Part shown: in pieces, positions 16,666-25,092 of the stretch
How the letters are laid out: every line of letters begins with the position of its first letter
How positions within the stretch are numbered: position 1 is the first letter of the stretch
Assembly: GCF_025995235.1 (NCBI RefSeq)
Contig: NZ_BAPT01000025.1
Span: 62,001-126,000, forward strand
Length of the DNA stretch: 64,000 nucleotides
Direction of reading: 5' to 3'
Source of the DNA: Ameyamaea chiangmaiensis
GTDB lineage: Bacteria; Pseudomonadota; Alphaproteobacteria; Acetobacterales; Acetobacteraceae
Notes under the pieces: model-generated
What the model was told of the DNA's origin: nothing
What the model saw: the letters and a program-made list of their open reading frames with translations, nothing else
Database searches by the model: none
Program-made: the position numbers and the translations under genes

Positions 16666-17805
16666 ATGGTCGATAATAATAAATCAAAAACGATCGGAGT
16701 CGGCCTGATCGGCAGCGGCTTCATGGGCAAGGCGCACGCAGTCGCGTTCCGGACCGTCGGGGGCATATTCCCCCTGAACGCGCAGCCGCGGCTCGAATTC
16801 CTGGCCGACCGGAATGCGGAGGTCGCGGCGGAGGCTGCGCATGCCCTGGGTTTTTCGCGATCGACCGGGGACTGGCATGAGTTGGTGTGCGATCCGGCGA
16901 TCGATGTCGTCGCGATCACCACGCCGAACAGCCAGCATGCTCCGATGGCGTTGGAAGCATTGGCCAACGGAAAGCACGTGTATTGCGAAAAGCCACTGTC
17001 GACGACGCTTGAGAACGCACTTGCGATGACCGAGGCGGCCGAGGCGGCGGGGGTCGTGACGCTGGTGGGCTTCAATTACCAGCGCAATCCGATGGTGCAT
17101 GCGGTGCGCCAGATGATCGCGGATGGTGAGATCGGCGACATTATCGGCTTCAACGGTCATTATGTCGCCGGTTTCATGGGACGCCGGGAGGGGTCATATT
17201 CGTGGCGCATGCATCCGGACGAAGCCGGTGGCGCACTGGCCGATATCGGCTCGCACCTGATTTCCATGAGCCGCTTTTTGTTGGGGGACATCACCGACGT
17301 CATTGCGCGTCTCGACACGGTCTACCCGACACGTTCGTCACCCGACGGCGTCGAGCATCCGGTTGATATCGACGATCAGGCCGCGATCCTCGCGCGTTTT
17401 CGGGATCGGCCCTTTACCGCGATGCTGGATGTCTCGTGGGTCGCGACCGGGCGGGAAATGGGTCTGGCGTTTGAGGTCACCGGGTCGCGGGGTGCGATCA
17501 AGTTCACGCAGGAGCGGCTGAACGAGGTTCAGATCTTCAAGCGTGACCAGCCCGCCAATCGCTCCGGCTTCACGACGTTGACCGCCGGACCGGCCTATCC
17601 GCCTTATGGCGCGTTTTGTCCGGGGCCGGGGCATCAGCTCGGCTTTAATGATCTCAAGATCATCGAGGTCAAGGGGTTGATCGATGCGATCACCGGGGTC
17701 GCGCCGTCGCCCACGCCCTTTGCGGACGCGCTGAAGACCGCGCGTGTGATGGACGCCATTCATCGTGCCTCGGCGACAGGGGAGTGGACGGCGGTGGAGC
17801 GCTGA
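16666..17805 (+). CDS. Gfo/Idh/MocA-family oxidoreductase (probable inositol-type dehydrogenase)
   Basis: 379 residues from the ATG at 16666, which has a GGGAGA ribosome site seven bases upstream; an earlier in-frame codon at 16624 has none. The N-terminal Rossmann motif is VGLIGSGFMGKAHAVAF, with the family lysine motif HVYCEKPLSTTLE near residue 105 and a C-terminal catalytic-domain helix GGALADIGSHLISMSRFLLG (about 188-207). It sits inside the inositol locus but differs clearly from the iolG at 14684-15685, so it may act on another stereoisomer (scyllo- or chiro-inositol) or run an inosose reduction; the substrate is not readable from sequence. It is convergent with the end of the iolCDEBA operon. 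Confidence 0.85.
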   Translation: MVDNNKSKTIGVGLIGSGFMGKAHAVAFRTVGGIFPLNAQPRLEFLADRNAEVAAEAAHALGFSRSTGDWHELVCDPAIDVVAITTPNSQHAPMALEALANGKHVYCEKPLSTTLENALAMTEAAEAAGVVTLVGFNYQRNPMVHAVRQMIADGEIGDIIGFNGHYVAGFMGRREGSYSWRMHPDEAGGALADIGSHLISMSRFLLGDITDVIARLDTVYPTRSSPDGVEHPVDIDDQAAILARFRDRPFTAMLDVSWVATGREMGLAFEVTGSRGAIKFTQERLNEVQIFKRDQPANRSGFTTLTAGPAYPPYGAFCPGPGHQLGFNDLKIIEVKGLIDAITGVAPSPTPFADALKTARVMDAIHRASATGEWTAVER

Positions 17806-17820
17806 AGACGGCAAACGAAA

Positions 17821-17845
17821 ACGGGAGCCCCCGGGGGGCTCCCGT
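17821..17845 (-). terminator. Rho-independent terminator of the iolCDEBA operon
   Basis: An 11-bp GC-rich perfect stem (ACGGGAGCCCC / GGGGCTCCCGT) closes on a three-base loop. Read on the minus strand it is followed by TTTTCGTTT, giving the uridine tail needed for termination after iolA. On the plus strand the tail is not T-rich, so it would be weaker for the convergent oxidoreductase gene, which ends 15 bases before it. Confidence 0.85.
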
Positions 17846-17875
17846 CCTGTGTGTCTCGGCCGGGCGCAGGAGGCG

Positions 17876-19369
17876 TCAGCCCAACGTCGGCATCACGAAC
17901 TCCGCCCCGGTCTTCACGCCGGTTGGCCAGCGGGTCGTGACGGCCTTGAGCTTGGTGAAGAAGCGCACGCCTTCGGGACCATGCATATGATGATCGCCGA
18001 ACAGCGAATTTTTCCATCCGCCGAAGGAGTGGAACGCCATCGGCACCGGAATGGGGACATTCACGCCGACCATGCCGGCCTGCACGCCGTGGACGAACGT
18101 CCGCGCAACATCGCCGTCCTGGGTGAAGATGGCGGTGCCGTTGCCGAATTCATGCTCGTTGATCAGGTTCAGCGCGCTGGCGAAATCCGGGGCGCGGACG
18201 ACGGCCAGAACCGGGCCGAAAATTTCCTGCTGATAGATCGTCATGTCGGGTGTCACATGGTCGAACAACGTGCCGCCGACATAGTAGCCGCCCTCATAGC
18301 CTTGCAGGCGAAGGCCGCGACCGTCCACGACCACGGTTGCACCTTCAGCCTCGCCGGAATCGATGAAGGAGACGACCTTGTCGCGATGCTGGGCGGTGAC
18401 CAGCGGGCCCATTTCGCTCTCTGCGTCGGTGCCGGGTCCTATTTTCAGGCCGCGCACGCGGGGGGCGAGCGCCTCGACCAGCGGATCGGCGGCCGACCCC
18501 ACCGCCACGGCGACGGACAGGGCCATGCAACGCTCGCCTGCCGAGCCGTAGGCCGCGCCCATCAGCGCGTCTACCGCTTTCGGCAAATCGGCATCCGGCA
18601 TGATGATGGCATGGTTTTTCGCGCCACCCAGCGCCTGCACCCGCTTGCCGTGCGCCGTTCCGGTCGCATAGATATGGCGTGCGATCGGCGTCGATCCCAC
18701 GAAACTCACCGCCTTGATGTCGGGATGTTCAAGGATCGCGTTGACGATGTCCTTGTCGCCCTGCACCACCTGAAAGACCCCGGTGGGGAAGCCGGCTTCG
18801 GCGAACAGGTCGGCCAGGAACAGGGCGGCCGACGGATCCCGTTCCGAAGGCTTGAGGATAAAGCAGTTGCCCGTCGCGATGGCCATCGGGGCCATCCACA
18901 GGGGCACCATGACCGGGAAATTGAACGGGGTGATCCCGGCCACCACGCCCAGCGGCTGGCGCACGGTGTAGGCATCGATGCCGCGCGCGACCTGTTCGGT
19001 GATTTCGCCCTTCAGAAGTTCGGGCGCGGCCGTCGCGAACTCGATCACCTCCATGCCGCGCGTGATCTCGCCGACCGCGTCGGACAGGACCTTGCCATGT
19101 TCGGCCGTCACGATGGCGGCAAGTTCGTTGGCGCGCCGCTCCACCAGATCGCGCAGGCGGAACATCAGCCGCGCCCGGGTCAGGGGGGGTGTTTCGGCCC
19201 ATTTCGGGAATGCGGCGCGCGCGGCGGCGACGGCGCGATCGAGATCGCCGCGCGTTCCCAGAACGACCTGCCGCGCCACCTGTCCGGTGGAGGGGTCAAA
19301 CACGTCGGCGGTGCGCGCCGACTCGCCCGAGGTCCGGGCGCCGTCGATATAGTGCTGTACGGTCTCCAT
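17876..19369 (-). CDS. iolA: CoA-acylating (methyl)malonate-semialdehyde dehydrogenase IolA/MmsA
   Basis: 497 residues, aldehyde dehydrogenase superfamily. It converts malonate semialdehyde to acetyl-CoA and CO2, the last step of inositol degradation; relatives also handle methylmalonate semialdehyde from valine. Family marks are GITPFNFPVMVPLWM (residues 145-159), the NAD-loop FVGSTPIARHIY (223-234) and the catalytic Cys281 in GSAGERCMALSVAV. MmsA enzymes lack the general-base glutamate of hydrolytic aldehyde dehydrogenases. Here the corresponding segment reads VQALGGAKNHAIIMPD with no such glutamate, consistent with CoA-dependent chemistry. It is the last gene of the iolC-iolD-iolE-iolB-iolA run, 16 bases after iolB and followed by a terminator. 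Confidence 0.95.
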   Translation of the reverse strand: METVQHYIDGARTSGESARTADVFDPSTGQVARQVVLGTRGDLDRAVAAARAAFPKWAETPPLTRARLMFRLRDLVERRANELAAIVTAEHGKVLSDAVGEITRGMEVIEFATAAPELLKGEITEQVARGIDAYTVRQPLGVVAGITPFNFPVMVPLWMAPMAIATGNCFILKPSERDPSAALFLADLFAEAGFPTGVFQVVQGDKDIVNAILEHPDIKAVSFVGSTPIARHIYATGTAHGKRVQALGGAKNHAIIMPDADLPKAVDALMGAAYGSAGERCMALSVAVAVGSAADPLVEALAPRVRGLKIGPGTDAESEMGPLVTAQHRDKVVSFIDSGEAEGATVVVDGRGLRLQGYEGGYYVGGTLFDHVTPDMTIYQQEIFGPVLAVVRAPDFASALNLINEHEFGNGTAIFTQDGDVARTFVHGVQAGMVGVNVPIPVPMAFHSFGGWKNSLFGDHHMHGPEGVRFFTKLKAVTTRWPTGVKTGAEFVMPTLG

Positions 19370-19385
19370 CAGGGACCTCCGTTGC

Positions 19386-20186
19386 TCAGTAGGGGATGTG
19401 GGCGTGATCGGGGTCCATGGAGAATTTCCACTGACGCACCGGACCGGCCATGACGTTCAGGTAATAGAGATCGAAGCCCGCCGGGGCACCCACCGGATGG
19501 TAACCGCGCGGGACAAGCACCACGTCGCGATCGGCGATGGCCATGGCTTCGTCGAGCGTTCCGTCCTTGGTGTAGACGCGCTGGAGCGCGAATCCGCTGC
19601 CACGGCGTAGCCGGTGGTAATAGGTTTCTTCGAGATAGGTCTCGTTGGGAACGTCGTCGGTGTCGTGCTTGTGCGGCGGGTAGCTCGACCAGTTGCCGCC
19701 CGGCGTGATCACCTCCACCACCAGCAGGGTCTCGGCAGGGGCCGTATCGGGCAGGATGTTGCGCACACGGCGCAGGTTAGCGCCACTTCCGCGCGTGATC
19801 TCGCCGGTTTCCTCCGGCGTGATCACGCGTGGCCCATACAAACCCTTGGCGGGCGAGGCGCAGATGGCCAGTTCGGCCTCGTCCTCCGCGGTGACGCGCC
19901 ACGCCGATCCGGGGGGCAGATAAACGGACCAGGGGAGGCCGTCAAAGGGCGAGAGTCGCTCGCCCAGAATGCCGAAATCCTGTCCCGCGCCCTCGATGCG
20001 CGCGCGACCGCGCACGAGGACGAGGCAGATTTCCGTCTGGCCGCTGTCGCCGGTCGTGACCGCTCCGGGCGCGAGTTGCCGTGCCTCGAACCCGACATAG
20101 CGCCAGTGCGCGCTTTCAGGCGTCACGCGCACGGTCGTCAACTGTGCGTCAGGGGAATGGGAATGCACAAGCAGGGGTGACGACAT
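19386..20186 (-). CDS. iolB: 5-deoxy-glucuronate isomerase IolB
   Basis: 266 residues, a bicupin of the usual IolB length. It isomerises 5-deoxy-D-glucuronate to 2-deoxy-5-keto-D-gluconate. The metal-site region of the second cupin appears as NWSSYPPHKHDTDD (about residues 168-181) with ETYYHRLRRGSGFALQRVYT following, and the C-terminal GYHPVGAPAGFDLYYLNVMA pattern is diagnostic. It starts on the last base of the iolE stop codon and ends 17 bases before iolA, so it is translated within the same operon. Confidence 0.95.
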   Translation of the reverse strand: MSSPLLVHSHSPDAQLTTVRVTPESAHWRYVGFEARQLAPGAVTTGDSGQTEICLVLVRGRARIEGAGQDFGILGERLSPFDGLPWSVYLPPGSAWRVTAEDEAELAICASPAKGLYGPRVITPEETGEITRGSGANLRRVRNILPDTAPAETLLVVEVITPGGNWSSYPPHKHDTDDVPNETYLEETYYHRLRRGSGFALQRVYTKDGTLDEAMAIADRDVVLVPRGYHPVGAPAGFDLYYLNVMAGPVRQWKFSMDPDHAHIPY

Positions 20187-21070
20187 TACAGCATCTCCTG
20201 TTCGGTCAGGACCTGCGTCAGATACCGCCGCCCTTTGGTGACGTAGGTCAGCGGATCGGCTTTCTCCGGGTCCTGTTCGGCCTCGATGACGACCCAGCCG
20301 TCGTAACCGCGCAGCGCGCGGAAGAATGGGCGGTAATCGATGCAGCCGTCACCGGGGACGGTAAAGACGCCGCCGAGAACAGCGTTGAGGAAACTCCAGT
20401 CCTGTGTGTCCGCGATGGCGCGGATGTCCGGACGCATGTCCTTTGTATGGACGTGTCTCACCCGTTCACGATAGGTAGTGGCGAGCTCGACCGGGTCGGA
20501 GCCGCCCCACAGCGCATGCCCACTGTCGAGCAGCAGGTGGACCGACGGTCCCGTCAGGTCCATCAGGCGGCCGATGTCGTCGCGCGACTGTACGACCGTA
20601 CCCATATGATGATGATAGACGAGCGCCATGCCGCGATCGGCGATCACGTGGCCCAGCGTCGTCAGGCGATCGGCAAACAGGCGCCATTGCGCGGCATCGA
20701 GTTCCGGGCGTCTGGACAGCGGCACGTCGATACGGGAGTGAATCGCGTTGGAAGTCTCGGCCACGATGACGACCTTCGAGCCCATGGCTGACAAAAGGGC
20801 GACGTGATTGTCGATCGCCCGGGCCTCGTCTTCGGCCGAGCGTTCCAGAAGCGCGCTGGAATACCAGCCCGACACGCAGGCCAGACTGTATGGGGCCAGG
20901 GCCGCTTTCAGCGCGGCGGGTTCGCGGGGGAACTTGTTTCCCAGCTCCATCCCCTGCAGTCCGGCCTGCCGGGCTTCGGACAGGCAGGTGTCCAGCGGGG
21001 TGGCTCCGCCGATCTCGGGCATATCATCGTTCGACCAGATGATCGGATTGGCACCAATCTTGACAGGCAT
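20186..21070 (-). CDS. iolE: myo-Inosose-2 dehydratase IolE
   Basis: 294 residues, TIM-barrel metalloenzyme. It dehydrates scyllo-inosose to 3D-(3,5/4)-trihydroxycyclohexane-1,2-dione. The typical IolE opening is present (MPVKIGANPIIWSNDDMPEI), followed by metal-binding segments ALVYHHHMGTVVQS (about residues 150-163), LLLDSGHALWGG (Asp-x-x-His, about 182-193), HVHTKDMRPD and WVVIEAEQDPE. It lies 44 bases after iolD and shares one base with the start of iolB. Confidence 0.95.
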   Translation of the reverse strand: MPVKIGANPIIWSNDDMPEIGGATPLDTCLSEARQAGLQGMELGNKFPREPAALKAALAPYSLACVSGWYSSALLERSAEDEARAIDNHVALLSAMGSKVVIVAETSNAIHSRIDVPLSRRPELDAAQWRLFADRLTTLGHVIADRGMALVYHHHMGTVVQSRDDIGRLMDLTGPSVHLLLDSGHALWGGSDPVELATTYRERVRHVHTKDMRPDIRAIADTQDWSFLNAVLGGVFTVPGDGCIDYRPFFRALRGYDGWVVIEAEQDPEKADPLTYVTKGRRYLTQVLTEQEML

Positions 21071-21114
21071 TGAAGTCTCCGTGCCGTGGCGGCAGGTTGC
21101 GGCGAAAGGCCGTT

Positions 21115-22971
21115 TCAGTTTCCCAGGCGTTGGATCGCGCGTTTTTCCTCGTAGGAACGGCGCGCCGCCGACACGCTTTCACGCGTGGAGGTCTCGGGCA
21201 CGGCCACGTCCCACCAGGCGCCGCCGGCGTCCGTGGTCCTGTGAGGGTCGGTATCGATGACGATGACATGCGTGCCGGCAGCGGCGCGTGCGCGCGCGAC
21301 CGCTCCCGTCAGGGACGTAAGGTCAGACACTTTCTGTGCGACCGCGCCCAGGCTTTGTGCGTGCGCGACGAAATCGATCGCGGGAAACGTCTGCATGTTC
21401 TGCGAGTTTTCCCATAGATTATTGAACGGCGCACTGCCGGTCGCTTGTTGCAGGCGGTTGATGCAGGCGTAGCCGTGGTTGTCGAGCACGATGATGATCA
21501 GCTTCTGGCCGAGCATCACCGAGGTCGCGATCTCCGAATTGAGCATCAGATAGGAGCCGTCGCCGAGCATCACGATCACCTCGCGCGTCGGATCGGCCAT
21601 CTTGACCCCGATGGCGCCTGCGATCTCATACCCCATGCAGGAAAAACCGTATTCCATGTGGTAGCCGCCCGGTCTCTCCGGTTGCCAGTGCTTCTGCAAT
21701 TCCGCCGGCAGGCCGCCGGCCGCGCAGACGACGACATCGTCTGGTCGGCTGGCTTTCCGCACCGCACCGATCACCTGCGCGTCCGACGGGAGTGCCCCTC
21801 CCGACGGAGCAGATCCCGTAAAACGCGCCGATGTCTCATGCCAAGCCTGCCGTGCGGCGCGCGCGCGTGATGTCCACGCACTCTCGGGCCGCCAGTCACC
21901 CAGCTGCCGATCCAGCTCGCCCAACGTCACCAGCGCATCGCCCACGACCGGCAGGGCCGCGTGTTTGGTGCTGTCGAAGACCTGTGTGTTGAGGGCCACG
22001 ATCTTCAGGTCCGGGTTGCGGAACAACCCCCAGGAGCCCGTTGTGAAATCCTGAAACCGCGTGCCGATCGCGATGATGACATCGGCGTCGGCGGCCAGGG
22101 CATTGGCGGCCTCGGAGCCGCTGACACCGATCCCGCCCATGGTCATGTCGGACGAAGGGGGCAGGGCGGATTTCCCCGCCTGCGTTTCGCCGGCCGGTAC
22201 GCCGCGATCCGCGCACCACGTTGCCAATGCCTGTTCCGCGCCGGAATACAGGACGCCGCCGCCGGAAATGACCAGCGGGCGACGCGCGCCCCTGATCGCC
22301 GCCACCGCGTCGGCGAGTTCGCCTTCGTCCGGGCGCGCGCGCCTCTGGCGATGTAGGCGTGGCGCGAACATGTGCATCGGAAAATCAAAGGCCTCCGCCT
22401 GAACATCCTGACACAACGCCAGCGTAACCGGGCCGCATTCGGCCGGGTCGGTCAGAACGCTCATGGCCCGCGCAAACGCCGGGATCAGCTGTTCCGGCCG
22501 CGTAATCCGGTCGAAATAGCGCGAAACCGCGCGGAACGCATCGTTGGCGGACACCGTGCCGTCGCCGAAATCCTCGACCTGCTGCAAGACCGGATCGGGC
22601 ACGCGGTTGGCGAACACGTCGCCGGGCAAAAGAAGAACCGGCAGACGGTTTACGTGGGCTACCGCGGCCCCGGTCACCATGTTCAGCGCGCCGGGCCCGA
22701 TCGAGCTGGTGCACGCCATGGCACGGCGACGGCGGCTGGCCTTGGCGAACGCTGTCGCCGCGTGGACCATGCCCTGTTCATTGTGGGCGCGTAGCGTGGG
22801 CAGGCGCTCGCGCTCGGCGTAGAGTGCCTCGCCAAGTCCCGCGACGTTCCCGTGCCCGAAGATCGCCCACATACCGGCGAAATAGGGCACGACGTGGCCG
22901 TCGATTTCGGTCATCTGGGCCGCCATGGCCCGGATCAGGGCCTGGGCCATTGTCAGGCGGATCGTGGTCAT
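21115..22971 (-). CDS. iolD: 3D-(3,5/4)-trihydroxycyclohexane-1,2-dione hydrolase IolD
   Basis: 618 residues, thiamine-diphosphate enzyme with the three-domain architecture of acetolactate synthases. It opens the ring of trihydroxycyclohexane-dione to 5-deoxy-glucuronate. The opening TIRLTMAQALIRAMAAQMTE and YFAGMWAIFGHGNVAGLGEA (about residues 29-48) are IolD-specific. A ThDP-binding motif is visible as VMLGDGSYLMLNSEIATSVM (GDGS, about 475) followed by a conserved asparagine in DNHGYACINRLQ. It follows iolC by 46 bases and precedes iolE by 44 bases. Confidence 0.95.
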   Translation of the reverse strand: MTTIRLTMAQALIRAMAAQMTEIDGHVVPYFAGMWAIFGHGNVAGLGEALYAERERLPTLRAHNEQGMVHAATAFAKASRRRRAMACTSSIGPGALNMVTGAAVAHVNRLPVLLLPGDVFANRVPDPVLQQVEDFGDGTVSANDAFRAVSRYFDRITRPEQLIPAFARAMSVLTDPAECGPVTLALCQDVQAEAFDFPMHMFAPRLHRQRRARPDEGELADAVAAIRGARRPLVISGGGVLYSGAEQALATWCADRGVPAGETQAGKSALPPSSDMTMGGIGVSGSEAANALAADADVIIAIGTRFQDFTTGSWGLFRNPDLKIVALNTQVFDSTKHAALPVVGDALVTLGELDRQLGDWRPESAWTSRARAARQAWHETSARFTGSAPSGGALPSDAQVIGAVRKASRPDDVVVCAAGGLPAELQKHWQPERPGGYHMEYGFSCMGYEIAGAIGVKMADPTREVIVMLGDGSYLMLNSEIATSVMLGQKLIIIVLDNHGYACINRLQQATGSAPFNNLWENSQNMQTFPAIDFVAHAQSLGAVAQKVSDLTSLTGAVARARAAAGTHVIVIDTDPHRTTDAGGAWWDVAVPETSTRESVSAARRSYEEKRAIQRLGN

Positions 22972-23017
22972 CGCCTTGTCTCTCGTTCTTGTTGTTAGGG
23001 CGAGTCTGATCGGGTAG

Positions 23018-24934
23018 TCAGGCGGCGCGCAAGCTCCCGCGAGCGCGCCAGGCGTTCACAAAACGCCCGAACCGCTCACTCATCTGTGCGATCGCGGCTT
23101 CGTCGCTGATCGATCCGGCCAGCCACGCGCGTGCGGCGTCGGAGAAGATCGTGCGTCCGATCGCAAAGCCCTTGACCCAGGGCGTCGCCGTCGACGCCTC
23201 GAAGGCCGCTATCAACTGTTCGGCCGGGGCGTCGAGTCCGAGAATGACGATGCCCCGGCATAGTGGATCATTGGCGTCGATCACCGCACCGATCGCGCGC
23301 CACGCGGCCGGATTGTCCTGTCCTTCCAGTTTCCACCAGTCGGGTTTCAGACCCGCCTCGTACAGCTGGCTCAGCGCGTCGGCCACCGTGTGCTCGGCCA
23401 ACGGCCCATCGCGCCCTGCGATGATCTCGATCAGAAGGTCGCGGCCCTGTCGGCGGCAGGCATCCTGGGCACGCTGCAACTCCCGGATCTGTCGGGCACG
23501 AAGATCCTCGGAATCGTCGGGGCGATAGAAGCACAGGCATTTGGCGACCTGTTCGCTCGGCCATTCCGTCATATGGGCGCCCAGACTCCCGCCGGATTCG
23601 AAATCGAGAGGACGCGAACCCGTCTTTTCGATCGGCCGCGCCGTCCACAGGCCGGCATGGGAGGCGCGGAACAACGCGTCCTGTCCGTAACGACCATCCA
23701 TGAACAGCCCGAAGCCGGGTGCGCCGTTGGCCACATGCAAGGCCGCTTCGACCGCAAGGCGTTTGAACCCGGCGATGCGGTCGAACGGTGCCCCGGCCTG
23801 ACGCGCCATCTCCTCGAGCTGCAGACGGTGGTCGCAGGCCAGCGCCATGATCGGCGTGGCCTGGACCGGGCGCGTCGTCGCCCAGTGCAGGTGATTAAGG
23901 GTGGTGTCGTGACGCAGGGCGCGATGGGTGCTGCCCTGCACCAGAAAATGCTGCAATTCCGGCCATGTCGGGATTTCCGACGAGCACAAAAGGCGGGATA
24001 CGGCAAAGGCGCCGCAGGCATTGGCATAGGTGCAACACGTCTCGAGCGGCTCGTTACGCAGCCATCCGCGCAGGAAGCCGGACATGAATGCATCACCCGC
24101 ACCCAACGTGTTGTAGACGTCGACCGGAAAGCCCGGACCAGTAATGCCGTCTTCGAGCGCGTTGGGGATCGCGCCGTCAAACGCCACGCACCCCATCGGG
24201 CCGCGCTTGCACACGATCGTCGCCTGCGACAGGGCCCGGATCGCGCGTATGGCGTCCAGCGTGTCCTCATGGCCGCCAGCGATATGCAGTTCCTCTTCCG
24301 TGCCGACGATCAGGTCGCATTCCGCCAGGATCGGCGCGAGATCCTGTGTCACCTGCGCCGACCGGACATAGCGGTTTTCGCCGTCGCCAATGCCCGACAG
24401 ACCCCAGAGATTGGGCCGGTAGTCCACATCGAAAATGATCCTGCCGCCCTGATCGCGCATCAGACGCATCGCCTTGCGCTGCGCGGCGGCGGTGTGCGGC
24501 CGGGCGAAATGTGTTCCGGTCACGACCAGTGCGCCAGCGCGCGCGACGAACGCGGGATCGATATCATCGGGCTCGAGCGCGTTATCGGCACAGTCGGTTC
24601 GGTAAAACAATAGCGGAAAACTGCTCTGATCGCGAACGCCGAGGATGGCGAGTGCCGTCAGACGTGCCGGATCGGTTATCACGCCGTCCGTGCACACGCT
24701 CTCGCGTTCAAGCTGTTCGCGGATGAAACGACCGAAATTCTCGTGCCCGACACGGGTGATCAGGGCGGAGCGAAGGCCAAGTCGCGCGGTCCCGATCGCG
24801 ATGTTCGCGGGGCAGCCCCCGACGGCCTTGCTGAAGCTGGCCATATCTTCGAGCCGGCCGCCGATCTGCTGGCCATAGAGGTCGACGGAAGCCCGTCCGA
24901 TCGTGATGACGTCAAGGGCGGTGGATGCGGTCAT
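23018..24934 (-). CDS. iolC: IolC fusion: 5-dehydro-2-deoxygluconokinase plus C-terminal DUF2090 domain
   Basis: 638 residues from the ATG at 24934 (TASTALDVITIGRASVDLYG); a longer frame to 24994 would cross the operator region. Residues ~1-320 are a PfkB-family kinase that phosphorylates 2-deoxy-5-keto-gluconate. The ribokinase signature NTLGAGDAFMSGFLRGWL (about 272-289) carries the catalytic Asp. Residues ~340-638 are a DUF2090 domain (IMALACDHRLQLEEMARQAG, KRLAVEAALHVANG, KPDWWKLEGQ, WVKGFAIGRTIF), proposed to act as the class-I-like aldolase that yields malonate semialdehyde and dihydroxyacetone phosphate. No separate iolJ gene is present, consistent with that proposal. It is the first gene of the operon, preceded by three GGAA-N6-TTCC-type palindromes. 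Confidence 0.95.
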   Translation of the reverse strand: MTASTALDVITIGRASVDLYGQQIGGRLEDMASFSKAVGGCPANIAIGTARLGLRSALITRVGHENFGRFIREQLERESVCTDGVITDPARLTALAILGVRDQSSFPLLFYRTDCADNALEPDDIDPAFVARAGALVVTGTHFARPHTAAAQRKAMRLMRDQGGRIIFDVDYRPNLWGLSGIGDGENRYVRSAQVTQDLAPILAECDLIVGTEEELHIAGGHEDTLDAIRAIRALSQATIVCKRGPMGCVAFDGAIPNALEDGITGPGFPVDVYNTLGAGDAFMSGFLRGWLRNEPLETCCTYANACGAFAVSRLLCSSEIPTWPELQHFLVQGSTHRALRHDTTLNHLHWATTRPVQATPIMALACDHRLQLEEMARQAGAPFDRIAGFKRLAVEAALHVANGAPGFGLFMDGRYGQDALFRASHAGLWTARPIEKTGSRPLDFESGGSLGAHMTEWPSEQVAKCLCFYRPDDSEDLRARQIRELQRAQDACRRQGRDLLIEIIAGRDGPLAEHTVADALSQLYEAGLKPDWWKLEGQDNPAAWRAIGAVIDANDPLCRGIVILGLDAPAEQLIAAFEASTATPWVKGFAIGRTIFSDAARAWLAGSISDEAAIAQMSERFGRFVNAWRARGSLRAA

Positions 24935-24968
24935 GGATTTTATCTCTCTGGCACCGAATGAGAGAATA

Positions 24969-24982
24969 GGAATGAAAATTCC
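24969..24982. promoter_or_regulatory. IolR-type operator 1 (GGAA-N6-TTCC)
   Basis: A perfect GGAA-N6-TTCC palindrome with centre TGAAAA lies 35 bases upstream of the iolC ATG. The same motif is reported for RpiR-family IolR in rhizobia, where it represses inositol genes in the absence of an inositol-derived phosphate inducer. A binding role here is inferred from that precedent and from the neighbouring iolR gene. Confidence 0.8.
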
Positions 24983-24999
24983 ATAGAAAGTCAATTCAC

Positions 25000-25013
25000 G
25001 GAATATTCATTCC
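25000..25013. promoter_or_regulatory. IolR-type operator 2 (GGAA-N6-TTCC)
   Basis: A second perfect GGAA-N6-TTCC palindrome, centre TATTCA. It starts 31 bases after the start of operator 1, i.e. about three helical turns, so two dimers could bind the same face of the DNA in the iolC/iolR divergent gap. Confidence 0.8.
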
Positions 25014-25055
25014 TGTATCAGGGCAAGGTGGTGGGTAGATCCACGTTGTGCCGTA

Positions 25056-25069
25056 GGAACATACGTTCT
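25056..25069. promoter_or_regulatory. Imperfect IolR-type operator 3 beside the iolR start
   Basis: GGAA, six bases (CATACG), then TTCT: one mismatch from GGAA-N6-TTCC. It lies 23 bases upstream of the iolR ATG and just before its GGAGGA ribosome site, which would suit weak autoregulation. It could also be a chance match. Confidence 0.5.
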
Positions 25070-25092
25070 ATTTCGGAGGAAGGATCGTCCAC

